Virus record (IMG/VR): IMGVR_UViG_3300011114_000961
Coordinates: 61,971 to 125,970 of that record
Source of the DNA: a virus
Length of the DNA stretch: 64,000 nt
Direction: 5' to 3' (one strand)
In this document: one piece after another, positions 9,037 through 17,184 of the stretch
Layout: the number at the start of each line of letters is the position of its first letter
How positions within the stretch are numbered: the first letter of the stretch is position 1
The notes under the pieces: generated by a model
Seen by the model: the letters and a program-made list of their open reading frames with translations, nothing else
What the model was told of the DNA's origin: nothing
Database searches by the model: none
Made by a program: the position numbers and the translations under genes

Positions 9037-10077
9037 TCATACACGATTACATGTAGTTATGCATTGATATGTTCGGCCTTGACTGATACTGTCTTTGGCC
9101 CAGGACTGTTCAATGGATTCAAACCATTCCAGGCAATGCTCCAGTGTGTGTTCCAATGCATTGTTTTGTTGCACCATGGGTGCCAGTTCTTTGTTGCCTG
9201 GATAATTCATCGTTTTTGGATAGAACCCCAAATAGCAACAAGGATACACAGATCCATCTGCTGCTATGTATATCTCTCTGTTCATTTTGTGTGTGCATTG
9301 CAAATTCAATGTGGTGGAATCTTTTTCGCTGCGGAATGTGCGTGAATCATACCATGTGATATGACTTTCCAACATGGGCTGCACATCCGGAGCTGGACCA
9401 ACAGGTTCGCCGATATGATGGCTGAATGTTTGATCTCGATTGAACACTGGCCCGCGATCACGGCCATCATATATGTTTTCAAATCTAGCAAATCCCATCA
9501 CGCGAGATAATTTCTCGCATGCATCTTGTTGATGGCGATTGTGATCAAATGGCGCAAATCTCCATTCTGCATGCCCACCTGCGTTGATAAACGCCTGGGC
9601 ATTTGCTATTATTTTGTGCCAGTCTGTGTCCTGCCTGTACAGATGATGGGTGTCAGCCAGGCCATCTAATGCAAATCCTATTGAGACTCCGGGACGGGCC
9701 AATCTTGCCCACCAATCTGGAGTTCTGGTACTGCCATTGGTATTGATACGAACATTAACTCCGTGCTCTACCAGATACTCCACAATCTCTGCACCATCTT
9801 TTGCGTTGGAAAAATCGCCAAGATTGCCATTGAAATTGATGCCTTGAAAGTTGTAGTTGATCGGAACTCTTCCATTCACTGGCGGGTCTGATCTCATGAT
9901 TCCAGTCAATATTGCAGGTGTGAGTATTTTTTTGAAATCAGCAAGGCCGAGTTCGCACACAGGATATCCCGAATTGTAGTCAATACCTCGATAGTTTCGC
10001 ATGCACATGGGGCAACGAGCGTTGCATCTTGTGGTGAGTTCAATTTGAATCTGCCGCACGTCAACTAATTTAAGCAT
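9037..10077 (-). CDS. Radical SAM protein with SPASM-like C-terminus
   Basis: 346 residues from the ATG at 10077. Near residue 16, TTRCNARCPMCMR supplies the CxxxCxxC ligands of the SAM-binding [4Fe-4S] cluster. GNLGDFS and later segments fit the TIM-barrel core. The C-terminal 80 residues hold further cysteines (CTHKMNREIY..., GSVYPCCYLGF, and two Cys at the extreme end), as in SPASM/twitch domains that bind auxiliary Fe-S clusters. Such proteins modify peptides or sugars. A TATAAATA box lies 5 nt upstream of the ATG. First gene of the minus-strand operon; its target is unknown. Confidence 0.8.
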   Translation of the reverse strand: MLKLVDVRQIQIELTTRCNARCPMCMRNYRGIDYNSGYPVCELGLADFKKILTPAILTGIMRSDPPVNGRVPINYNFQGINFNGNLGDFSNAKDGAEIVEYLVEHGVNVRINTNGSTRTPDWWARLARPGVSIGFALDGLADTHHLYRQDTDWHKIIANAQAFINAGGHAEWRFAPFDHNRHQQDACEKLSRVMGFARFENIYDGRDRGPVFNRDQTFSHHIGEPVGPAPDVQPMLESHITWYDSRTFRSEKDSTTLNLQCTHKMNREIYIAADGSVYPCCYLGFYPKTMNYPGNKELAPMVQQNNALEHTLEHCLEWFESIEQSWAKDSISQGRTYQCITTCNRV

Positions 10078-10082
10078 ATAGA

Positions 10083-10090
10083 TATTTATA
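10083..10090 (-). promoter_or_regulatory. T4-late promoter box (TATAAATA, minus strand)
   Basis: A perfect TATAAATA on the minus strand lies 5 nt before the radical SAM start (10077). It faces away from the plus-strand box at 10103, making a compact 37-bp divergent promoter region. Confidence 0.6.
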
Positions 10091-10102
10091 GGTGCATATT
10101 TT

Positions 10103-10110
10103 GCTAAATA
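10103..10110 (+). promoter_or_regulatory. T4-late-type promoter box (GCTAAATA)
   Basis: TAAATA lies 4 nt before the ATG at 10115. It opens the 10-15 kb operon and is divergent from the minus-strand box. Confidence 0.55.
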
Positions 10111-10114
10111 AATT

Positions 10115-10414
10115 ATGGAGCCTAAATTCATACAATTTACTGTTGATGTCAGTGCCAAACGGTATCCGGGTGCTAATCTGCGATATCGAGCATACGTCAA
10201 TGACGAATTGTTCACTGAGCGCAATTGGATCTGGACTGACACTTATCTTGAAGAAACACATCAGATCATGGCACCCACGGGCACATATCCCATACGTTAC
10301 GAAACAGTGGACCGAGAAGCAGGGCGCATACGTGTGACCAATTTTCGTGTGATTGACGGTCCAGGTGTCATCGTTGGTGTGGGCAGTGACGAAGTTTCGT
10401 TGAGGATATTTTAA
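10115..10414 (+). CDS. Conserved small phage protein, unknown function
   Basis: 99 residues, mostly predicted beta strands (FIQFTVDVSAKR, YRAYVNDELFTER, GRIRVTNFRVIDG), suggesting a small beta-sandwich domain. No catalytic motif. It is the first gene of an operon in which every following gene overlaps or abuts its neighbour through 14978; its stop (TAA, 10412-10414) shares a base with the next ATG. I recall similar short proteins in T4-like cyanophages but cannot name a family. Probably a virion or late protein because of its TAAATA promoter. Confidence 0.65.
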   Translation: MEPKFIQFTVDVSAKRYPGANLRYRAYVNDELFTERNWIWTDTYLEETHQIMAPTGTYPIRYETVDREAGRIRVTNFRVIDGPGVIVGVGSDEVSLRIF

Positions 10415-11532
10415 TGAGATCAAAAGAATTTATTACAGAAGCAATCAATCCAGATTGTTTTAATCCAGCATTTAATGACACACAAATTTTTGACGGGTTG
10501 ACATATCGGGCCACGGTGGAAGAAGAATACGGCAAGCCAGTGCTCACAGTCAAAGTGCTGGATGACAACTTTCAACAAGCAGGTCTTGCCAAATTCAAAC
10601 CAAGCAAAGCAGGCGTGGTATCCTTGATCACCAGTTTCCGTCCTGAATATCAAGGTCAAGGTCTAGCACGTAACATCTATGCCTATGTGCGAGCCCTGGG
10701 CAACACCATTGTGCCAAGCAGAAATCAATTGCCAGCCGGCCGAGCCATGTGGGATGCATGGAAAAAGTCCGGCGATGCCAATCATTTGATGCGCGATGTG
10801 GCTGAAGTTGCCCCTCCAGGCGCCAAAGCCGAACGCATGGTCAAACACATTAAACAGGGTTATGCCCGGGATGGCAAGCTGACTCCTCAAGAAAAATCTA
10901 TTGCTTTTGCCACAGCATGGAAAGCACACAATGCTGGCCGAGTGGAAGAGCAAGGTGTGGCGGAAAACAATCATTGGCATGCGGCCGGTGTGGCGGATGC
11001 TCGCCGTGATGTCAAACAAAATCCCAACAGAAAAGTTAAAACACTCAACCCACGCACACAGTTGAAAACCATGCAAGACAAGCAAGCACGACATCCCGAA
11101 GAAGTAGAACAATACTCACTGGGTTACAGAAGCATCAATCCTGCAGAAAGCATCTGCAGCTTGGAGGAAGCTCATGAGATATTTGATGATTTTGAACAGG
11201 CCATGGCCGAACGTGGACTTACCGAAGATGCATTTGACACAGTGACAGATGAACAGATTGTTCGCGAAACTGCTGCTTGGCGACGCAAAGCAGGCAAGAG
11301 CGCCAAGGGCGGATTGAATCGCAAAGGTGTTGCCAGCTATCGCAGAGAACATCCCGGCAGTCATTTGCAGATGGCAGTGACCACCAAGCCTTCAAAACTC
11401 AAGCCTGGATCAAAAGCAGCCAAACGTCGCAAGAGTTTCTGCGCTAGAATGAGTGGTGTGGACGGTCCAATGAAGAAACCCAATGGCAAACCCACACGCA
11501 AGGCGCTGGCACTGAGGAAGTGGAACTGCTGA
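10414..11532 (+). CDS. Capsid-targeted protein with GNAT-like and DUF6321-like regions
   Basis: 372 residues. The start MRSKEFITEA closely matches the T4 capsid-targeting sequence (MKTYQEFIAEA in T4 internal proteins), including an I-x-E site of the kind cut by the T4 prohead protease. Residues about 20-105 end in RPEYQGQGLARNIYAYVRALG, like the acetyl-CoA loop of GNAT acetyltransferases. The C-terminal 65 residues (KGGLNRKGVASYRRE..., KAAKRRKSFCARMSG) are basic and resemble the phage domain I know as DUF6321. Best reading: packaged in the capsid and injected with DNA, possibly acetylating a host target. Activity is inferred. Confidence 0.65.
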   Translation: MRSKEFITEAINPDCFNPAFNDTQIFDGLTYRATVEEEYGKPVLTVKVLDDNFQQAGLAKFKPSKAGVVSLITSFRPEYQGQGLARNIYAYVRALGNTIVPSRNQLPAGRAMWDAWKKSGDANHLMRDVAEVAPPGAKAERMVKHIKQGYARDGKLTPQEKSIAFATAWKAHNAGRVEEQGVAENNHWHAAGVADARRDVKQNPNRKVKTLNPRTQLKTMQDKQARHPEEVEQYSLGYRSINPAESICSLEEAHEIFDDFEQAMAERGLTEDAFDTVTDEQIVRETAAWRRKAGKSAKGGLNRKGVASYRREHPGSHLQMAVTTKPSKLKPGSKAAKRRKSFCARMSGVDGPMKKPNGKPTRKALALRKWNC

Positions 11533-12011
11533 TGCGAGCCCAAGAATTTGTCCGTGAAGGATTGACTTCTTTTTTAGCAAAAGCATTTAAAGCAGGTGAA
11601 CCGGCTGTGGCCAAGGCAGCAACCAGGATAGAACCTGCTGTTAAAAATATTGTTGTGACGCCGCCTACTAGCTCATCAATGCTTACTGGACGAGTGCCTG
11701 CAAAACCTGAGGATATAACTCATGCTTACAGAAACATGAGCCCTGCAGAGCTACAACATGCACAGACAACTGGGTATTTTCAAGCCAATCCCAATCCTGG
11801 AAAAACACCGGGTTGGTCTCCAGATCAGAAATTTTGGTCTTCAGGAGATGCTGAAGGACATTTTGGACGAGACTGGAAAAATGCAAGCGATAATGCCAAA
11901 GTACGTGTGCCTGTAGATAAAGTACCCAGCGACACAGCAGTCAATGCCGGCCATGCTGAAGTTTTTAATAAGGAAACAGGTGAATGGTCACCTGTTTTGA
12001 TCAAACCATGA
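11532..12011 (+). CDS. Capsid-targeted protein, possible ADP-ribosyltransferase-like effector
   Basis: 159 residues from the ATG at 11532 (TGATG overlap with the previous stop). The start MRAQEFVREG repeats the capsid-targeting pattern. After a linker, the domain at about 55-155 runs HAYRNMSPAELQHAQTTGYF, then KFWSSGDAEGHFG, then AGHAEVFNKETGEW. An Arg on the first strand, a Ser-containing middle strand and a late Glu-containing strand is the order of R-S-E ADP-ribosyltransferase folds, and T4 itself packages such an enzyme (Alt). The match is loose; a structural or toxin-like fold of another type is possible. Confidence 0.5.
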   Translation: MRAQEFVREGLTSFLAKAFKAGEPAVAKAATRIEPAVKNIVVTPPTSSSMLTGRVPAKPEDITHAYRNMSPAELQHAQTTGYFQANPNPGKTPGWSPDQKFWSSGDAEGHFGRDWKNASDNAKVRVPVDKVPSDTAVNAGHAEVFNKETGEWSPVLIKP

Positions 12012-12232
12012 GAGCCAAAGAATTCATAATGGAAGATGGTGCCAGTGCAGGCGGCACTTCAAGTGGCAGTATAGCACCAGTAAGCATGGGCATGGGCATG
12101 CAAACAAGATCAGGTGGATCCATGCTTTCTGGTAAATATATCACGGACTCGGACCCTACTCCGAATACTCCAAAAGAATACAAAAGGACCCAGCATGCTC
12201 GCAGACAGTTTAAAAATTCTCCTAGCAAGTAA
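12008..12232 (+). CDS. Short capsid-targeted protein
   Basis: 74 residues from the ATG at 12008, overlapping the previous stop (ATGA). The start MRAKEFIMED is the third copy of the capsid-targeting pattern, followed by a Gly/Ser/Met-rich stretch and a basic, Lys/Arg-rich C-terminus. If a prohead protease cuts after I-M-E, the mature part is a flexible basic peptide of about 65 residues, similar in size and charge to small internal head proteins of T4-like phages. Its last 38 bp overlap the Dps gene in another frame. No enzymatic motif. Confidence 0.6.
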   Translation: MRAKEFIMEDGASAGGTSSGSIAPVSMGMGMQTRSGGSMLSGKYITDSDPTPNTPKEYKRTQHARRQFKNSPSK

Positions 12233-12635
12233 TTTTGCTTACTACATCAAGGCCCACGGTTTTCACTGGAATGTGGAAGGGCCAGACTTTGGAGAGCTGC
12301 ATACATTCTTTCAGGGCATTTACGAAGATGCTTATTCGGCCATTGATCCCACTGCAGAATACATACGCTACCTGGGCGAATACTCTCCAGCCAGTTTTGA
12401 ACGTTTCACAGAACTCACACAGATTGCAGGACAGACAAAAATTCCACGTGCTCGACTCATGCTGGAGGAACTGCATGCCAACAATGATCAGATGCTTGAT
12501 ATTCTCAACAGTTGCTTTGCTGCTGCCACCGAAGAAAACGAGCAAGGTATCGCCAACTTTATAGCAGAACGACTCAGTGCTCACGGCAAGTATCGTTGGC
12601 AATTGTTAAGTTATTTAAAAGTTGAACGGGCATGA
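12195..12635 (+). CDS. dps: Dps-family miniferritin
   Basis: 146 residues from the ATG at 12195, preceded by AAAAGGACC. The core FHWNVEGPDFGELHTFF, then IDPTAEYIRYLG, is the Dps ferroxidase signature. The His in FHWN, the His in LHTFF, and the Asp and Glu in IDPTAE align with four known metal ligands. The Asp that normally follows four residues after the second His is Gln here. Dps proteins form 12-subunit shells that oxidise iron and bind DNA. It sits in the capsid-targeted operon, so it may protect phage DNA against oxidants or be a packaged protein. It lacks a capsid-targeting start. Confidence 0.85.
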   Translation: MLADSLKILLASNFAYYIKAHGFHWNVEGPDFGELHTFFQGIYEDAYSAIDPTAEYIRYLGEYSPASFERFTELTQIAGQTKIPRARLMLEELHANNDQMLDILNSCFAAATEENEQGIANFIAERLSAHGKYRWQLLSYLKVERA

Positions 12636-13519
12636 GCAACGACATAAGACACATACTGGACCGGCTGGCCACTGTGGAAGGACGCCTGTCCCCTGCACAA
12701 CAGAAAGTTCCGCAACTGCCTGCATTGTTCAAACCCAAGCATATTCGTGTGTTGGGCAGCCAAACAGATCCTGCTGATCCCATGGATGGATACATGGTGG
12801 GCGAGCGACGCGGCACTGCTTTGGAAGAAGCCATGGCTGAGATTGAAGAAGACATGGTCAGTCGAGTCAAAAAAGATCTCACACAATATCTTGACCACTT
12901 GGAAAAGAAAGGTCGTGTCAGCAACGAACTAAAAAACAAAGCCTTGGACGCAATAGAGCACGGCGAAGTTGAAGAAGCTGGTGCAATGTCTGTTGGTGCC
13001 AAAGCACTTGGAAAAAGTCTGCCAGTGATTGGTGCTGGATTACAAGCACAAGATGCTATAAACAGAGCAAATCTAGGCGACTACGTTGGTGCAGGTATTT
13101 CTGGTGCAGGAATATATCCACCGTTGAGTTTTCCTAGCATGGCTGTGCAGGCCGCAAGAGACAAGTACAAAACTGGCAGTTGGTTGCCCGACGATGAACA
13201 AATTACAAACGCTGCAAAAGGTATTCCGGCGCCGCCGTCACCTGCAGAGTTGCAAGCAGCTGAGCAGTCAAAAAAAGCAGGGATCAATCCCAATACGTTA
13301 TTGCCAGTAAAAGAAAATGCACCAGTTAGAACCTACGCTATGGAAAATGGCAAAACATTGGAATGCTGGGGTGACGAACAAAACGGATTTGAAATACGTC
13401 ATGCGGGTCGCAGCTTGCCCACACGGTTCCCAAACCTTGAACATGCTGATATAGCAGTGAGACTGTTTCAGAATCGTCAACCTGCGGATTCAAATCAAGA
13501 TTACTTAGAAGAAAAATAA
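12632..13519 (+). CDS. Unknown protein of the internal-protein operon
   Basis: 295 residues; ATGA overlap with dps. The N-terminus has a short amphipathic helix (ILDRLATVEGRL) followed by Pro-rich VPQLPALF and an acidic helical region (about 65-120). A glycine-rich hydrophobic stretch at about 125-180 (GAKALGKSLPVIGAGL..., YVGAGISGAGIYPP) could insert in membrane. The C-terminus is a compact Trp/Phe-containing segment. A glycine-rich hydrophobic centre flanked by soluble parts is seen in some injected virion proteins, but I do not recognise the family. A phage structural or ejection protein is inferred. Confidence 0.55.
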   Translation: MSNDIRHILDRLATVEGRLSPAQQKVPQLPALFKPKHIRVLGSQTDPADPMDGYMVGERRGTALEEAMAEIEEDMVSRVKKDLTQYLDHLEKKGRVSNELKNKALDAIEHGEVEEAGAMSVGAKALGKSLPVIGAGLQAQDAINRANLGDYVGAGISGAGIYPPLSFPSMAVQAARDKYKTGSWLPDDEQITNAAKGIPAPPSPAELQAAEQSKKAGINPNTLLPVKENAPVRTYAMENGKTLECWGDEQNGFEIRHAGRSLPTRFPNLEHADIAVRLFQNRQPADSNQDYLEEK

Positions 13520-13520
13520 A

Positions 13521-14978
13521 ATGATCTTAGAAAATTTCTTTGCAGTGAATGAAACATCAATGTCACCTAGGTCACCTGCATTGGCATTACCCAAGGCACC
13601 ACAAGCACCAGCAGCACCCACATTAGAAGAAGAAGATCGGTCTATAGATCCAGATTTGGTAAATCAAATCTATCTCAACAATCAAGACATAATTGGTAAC
13701 AATCCAAATCTTATCAAACCCGGACAAGTTTTGAGTTTGCCCGATGGCTCAAGTTATGCAGTACAACGCGGTGATAATTTATCCAAAATAGCTAAAAAAA
13801 TACAAACGCCGTCTGTTGCTCCAGTAGTTGCTGTGCCTGCTCAAGTACCAATGGGCACCCACAGTACTGACAGAGATCCGGTGTCTGGATCGCCTAATTG
13901 GAAAGATCCAAATCCTATTGCAAACCCCAAAGTACAAGTTTGGCCAAATGCTGGAAATCTACCGCCAGCTGTTGCTCCGGTTGCTGCACCATCTTTAGTA
14001 GATAAATTAAAACGAGTTGCATCGGGCGAGTTTGTTTCTAATGTATTTCCTGAACTAACTCCCAAAGGTAGTCGGGCTGTGCCTCCATCTGTTATGCCCA
14101 GCAGCCCAGCACCGGCGGCACGATCAGCGGCAGCAGCGCCGGAAATGGTGCCTGCTGCAGATTCTATGGCACCCGGCGAAGAGATTGTCACTGCCAAAAA
14201 ACCAAAACCCCCGGTGGTGCTGCCCAAGCATGTGGTCACCCCCACACCATCGCAGCCTAACGTTATACAACGTATAGAAAAAGGTGCTGCAGACAAAGCC
14301 GGTCAGGTAGGTAATTGGCTAGCAGGTTTAGTAAAAAAACGTGAATCAGGTGATGATTATGACATCGGGCATCATTATGCTCCCGGTACTGGATCGGCAG
14401 GGCCAGACAATAGAAAAACCACAGCATGGGGTGCATACGGGTTGACCAATGCTGCAATCTTAGCTGCACGTGGCGAAGATGCCACCTTGCAAAAGCCACT
14501 GAAACAATGGACACCTGAAGACCAGGACCGTGCATTTAATATTGTCAATGATAAAAATTTAAAACGCATGGATCAATTGGGGGTAGACATCAATAAACAC
14601 CCCGAAGCACCAAGTATTGCTATATTTCTAGGAGCCGACGGTGCAGCAAAATATTACAAAACTGGCAAGTTCAATCAAGATACCATGGATGCCAATGGCG
14701 GTGAAGAAGGTGTTAAAAAAATTATTGCACAACGTACCAAAGATTCCCTTGCTGCACTAGAAAAACAAAAGAAACAACGAGTCAAAGAAACTGTGAACAC
14801 TGTCAACACCATGTTAAAAACAGCCAGCACAGCAGACGACGTGCGACACATTCGGAACTACATTGATCGTCAATACACACGTCATGGCATGCTGGACGAA
14901 GTGGCATTTGCTCAACGCAGTCACTTGGTAGAACGAGTGATTGAGATTACCGACCAACGCCGACTATTGTCCAAATGA
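13521..14978 (+). CDS. LysM protein with lysozyme/transglycosylase-like C-terminus
   Basis: 485 residues. Residues about 45-100 hold a LysM-like unit (NLIKPGQVLSLPDG, VQRGDNLSKIAKK). A Pro/Ala-rich linker follows. From about 270, KKRESGDDYD...AWGAYGLTNAAILAA resembles the catalytic Glu region and GxYG core of goose-lysozyme/SLT-type muramidases, then long charged helices. Peptidoglycan binding plus cleavage suits local wall digestion during DNA entry. Ends the operon that begins at 10115. The start MILENFFAVNE parallels the LysM protein at 2906. The enzymatic call needs structural confirmation. Confidence 0.6.
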   Translation: MILENFFAVNETSMSPRSPALALPKAPQAPAAPTLEEEDRSIDPDLVNQIYLNNQDIIGNNPNLIKPGQVLSLPDGSSYAVQRGDNLSKIAKKIQTPSVAPVVAVPAQVPMGTHSTDRDPVSGSPNWKDPNPIANPKVQVWPNAGNLPPAVAPVAAPSLVDKLKRVASGEFVSNVFPELTPKGSRAVPPSVMPSSPAPAARSAAAAPEMVPAADSMAPGEEIVTAKKPKPPVVLPKHVVTPTPSQPNVIQRIEKGAADKAGQVGNWLAGLVKKRESGDDYDIGHHYAPGTGSAGPDNRKTTAWGAYGLTNAAILAARGEDATLQKPLKQWTPEDQDRAFNIVNDKNLKRMDQLGVDINKHPEAPSIAIFLGADGAAKYYKTGKFNQDTMDANGGEEGVKKIIAQRTKDSLAALEKQKKQRVKETVNTVNTMLKTASTADDVRHIRNYIDRQYTRHGMLDEVAFAQRSHLVERVIEITDQRRLLSK

Positions 14979-15079
14979 ACACACCTTAGGACCGGTACCT
15001 TGTTACCGAAGTGTGGGGCGGCTGCTGCCCGGAGAAGAGCCATTCGCTACGGCAACTCTCCAAAGTGAGCACATTTCAA

Positions 15080-15108
15080 TTGACTTTGCCTGCAACATCA
15101 ACTATACT
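15080..15108 (+). promoter_or_regulatory. Sigma70 promoter
   Basis: TTGACT and TATACT are separated by 17 bp, 22 bp upstream of the dsbA-like start with its AGGAGA site. Confidence 0.85.
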
Positions 15109-15129
15109 TGCATTTTATTAGGAGACATT

Positions 15130-15390
15130 ATGTCAGACAAATCTTTCAACGGCGATCAAAAAATCAAACTTGTACAAATCATCAACGAAGGCATGCAGGT
15201 CATGCACGAAATTGATACCTTGCAAGGCGGCCTCAACGACACCATCAAGGCCATTGCTGAAGAATTGGAAATCAAACCAGCGGTACTAAAGAAAGCTATC
15301 AAACTGGCACACAAAGCTGAATTTGGCAAGGCCAAACAAGATCACGAACTGCTGGAAACTATTTTGGAAACAGTAGGCAAAACTCTTTAA
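15130..15390 (+). CDS. dsbA: DsbA-like double-stranded DNA-binding protein
   Basis: 86 residues from the ATG at 15130 (AGGAGA upstream). Length, all-helical charge pattern and the order KIKLVQIINEGMQVMHEID...AIAEELEIKPAVLKKAIKLAHK...LLETIL resemble T4 DsbA, a small protein that binds DNA next to late promoters and stimulates late transcription. Its own sigma70 promoter makes it an early or middle gene, as expected for a late-transcription factor. The match is by size and pattern, so homology is likely but not proved. Confidence 0.6.
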   Translation: MSDKSFNGDQKIKLVQIINEGMQVMHEIDTLQGGLNDTIKAIAEELEIKPAVLKKAIKLAHKAEFGKAKQDHELLETILETVGKTL

Positions 15391-15401
15391 TTATACTCGG
15401 T

Positions 15402-16373
15402 ATGATAACTCCCGATCCTATTTTTTCATATCTAGTAGTTGGTCGGTCATTGTTTACAATAGCTGATCAAATAAATAAAAAATTAAGTGCATCACATAAT
15501 GATAGAAAATTATTATATGTATGGGGAGGTGACGGTCTTGAACTTGACAAGTTTTTTAATAGTGACTACTCTAAGAAACTGATAATAACCAATAATGTTG
15601 TTAAATGTTTGCCTGAACAACAAAAACATATACACACTGTTAATCCTGTCTTTTATGGAATGTATTTTTTTAATTTTCCCGACAGTTCAGTAAAGATAGA
15701 AAAAGACTTCAATTGTTTTGTTAATAGATATGACATTTTCCGACAAAGCTGGATTTATCAATTGATTCGACATGAGTTGTTTGATCGAGGATTCATATCG
15801 TTTAACGGTGAAATGAACAACAACAGAGTTCCCAGCCAGGAGTTTGTAGGATTATCACCATCGCAAGGATTTGAGTTAGGATTTCAAAAATACAATTCAA
15901 TATTTGAGAAAGAACACAACATTATTAAGAATCAAATACCATACAAAAATTTCAATGACACAGGTGATTTGACCAATGTAGTTTTGGCTTCAAAATTTAG
16001 TATTGTATTAGAAACATTTTTTCATGATAATAAAATTATTACCTACAGTGAAAAAACATTTAGATGTTTGCAACTGCCCCGGCCCTGGGTTCTTTTTTCT
16101 AGCCAATTTGCAATAGACAACCTGCGTACATTAGGGTTTGATGTGCTGGATGATTTGGTAGACCACAGCTATGACTGTATTGCCGACACTGTTCAACGGC
16201 AACTGGCCATAATAGACCAGTGTAAATTATTAGTTAACCAACCATTGAATCTACAACGCACACAACAGGCTGCTGATCAGAACAAATCTCTACTAGAATC
16301 TATGAAAAAAAACTGGTTGATAAATATTCAGACTGACTTTGATATTGCATACGAAAAGTTATTAACGTTATGA
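15402..16373 (+). CDS. Putative glycosyltransferase, paralogue of the 7080 gene
   Basis: 323 residues; noticeably AT-rich compared with its neighbours. The C-terminal half has SIVLETFFHDNKIITYSEKTF, then PWVLFSSQFAIDNLRTLGF and DDLVDHSYD, in the same order as the minus-strand gene at 7080-8141. SEKTF with the downstream hydrophobic strand recalls the donor site of GT10 fucosyltransferases. It overlaps the next small gene by 4 bp and forms a short cassette with it and a hexapeptide transferase. Low GC suggests separate acquisition. Confidence 0.45.
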   Translation: MITPDPIFSYLVVGRSLFTIADQINKKLSASHNDRKLLYVWGGDGLELDKFFNSDYSKKLIITNNVVKCLPEQQKHIHTVNPVFYGMYFFNFPDSSVKIEKDFNCFVNRYDIFRQSWIYQLIRHELFDRGFISFNGEMNNNRVPSQEFVGLSPSQGFELGFQKYNSIFEKEHNIIKNQIPYKNFNDTGDLTNVVLASKFSIVLETFFHDNKIITYSEKTFRCLQLPRPWVLFSSQFAIDNLRTLGFDVLDDLVDHSYDCIADTVQRQLAIIDQCKLLVNQPLNLQRTQQAADQNKSLLESMKKNWLINIQTDFDIAYEKLLTL

Positions 16374-16609
16374 GCCGATTAAAAAAGCATTTAGAGGAAA
16401 CAAATTGGAGTTATTGGCAACATCTTAGGCATTCTGTTGAGATTGGCAATAAACTGATCCATACAGCATTCATGGGGTATATCCATGGATTGTTTCCTTG
16501 GTTCTGGGCAAATAAAGGCCCTATTGCAATTTATAAAATTTATAAAAATATGAGGCGTTTGCCACATGTTCGACGACTTATCGAAAACGAAGATCAAAAT
16601 CAATCATGA
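16370..16609 (+). CDS. Small membrane-associated protein, DUF6356-like
   Basis: 79 residues; ATGA overlap upstream and downstream. The pattern ETNWSYWQHLRHS, then GYIHGLFPWFWANKGP, resembles small proteins grouped as DUF6356, with one hydrophobic helix around the HGLFP motif and basic ends. Such proteins accompany surface-polysaccharide genes. No catalytic residues. Likely a membrane accessory of the sugar cassette 15402-17184. Confidence 0.5.
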   Translation: MSRLKKHLEETNWSYWQHLRHSVEIGNKLIHTAFMGYIHGLFPWFWANKGPIAIYKIYKNMRRLPHVRRLIENEDQNQS

Positions 16610-17184
16610 GTAAAATAGTTTTAGTAGGGTTTCCGGAAGCAACTATAACCAATGATATTTTTAATTTGATTTGTAATGACAATCTCAATGTCACTATACT
16701 GCATCCTGATAAATTTTTAAATGACGAATTTGAAAAAACAGATAAATTTGCTGTCACTGTGACTAGAGATATACTCTTACGAAAACAAATTATTAATAAA
16801 TTTGATCAAGATAATTTACAAAGAGCTACATTCATACACAAAAGTTGCGTAGTTGATCCTAACTCAACAATTGGGGATGGCACTATTATGTCTCAATTTG
16901 TATCAGTACTATATCAATCAACAATAGGTAAGGATTGTTTGATTGCTCCATATTGTATGATAGCACATAAATCTGTAGTCGGGCAAGGAACCATGTTGAT
17001 GCCTGGATCAATGATTGCTGGTTCAACCACCGTTGGTAAATTTTGTATTTTAGGATTGCGTAGCAGTATCATCGACAACGTCAATATATGTGATGATGTC
17101 CAGCTGGGTGCTGGTGCGCTGATAACAAAAAATATTTTACTGCCCGGACACTATGTTGGAGCACCAGCCCGAAAAGTCAGTTGA
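16606..17184 (+). CDS. Left-handed beta-helix (hexapeptide) acyltransferase, PglD-like
   Basis: 192 residues. The N-terminal 70 residues begin IVLVGFPEATITNDI like the PglD/NeuD nucleotide-sugar-binding domain. From about 85 there are hexapeptide repeats of the I-G-x-G-T form (TIGDGTIMSQF, TIGKDCLIAP, VVGQGTMLMPG, TVGKFCIL, QLGAGALI), ending GAPARKV, the classical terminus of this family. These enzymes transfer acetyl groups to amino sugars. AT-rich like its two upstream neighbours. Probably acetylates a sugar made or transferred by the cassette. Confidence 0.8.
   Translation: MSKIVLVGFPEATITNDIFNLICNDNLNVTILHPDKFLNDEFEKTDKFAVTVTRDILLRKQIINKFDQDNLQRATFIHKSCVVDPNSTIGDGTIMSQFVSVLYQSTIGKDCLIAPYCMIAHKSVVGQGTMLMPGSMIAGSTTVGKFCILGLRSSIIDNVNICDDVQLGAGALITKNILLPGHYVGAPARKVS

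Noticed and set aside
15402-17184. Prophage or host DNA because of lower GC
   Set aside because: Genes remain in tight phage-style overlaps and flow into the polymerase promoter; low GC only suggests separate acquisition.
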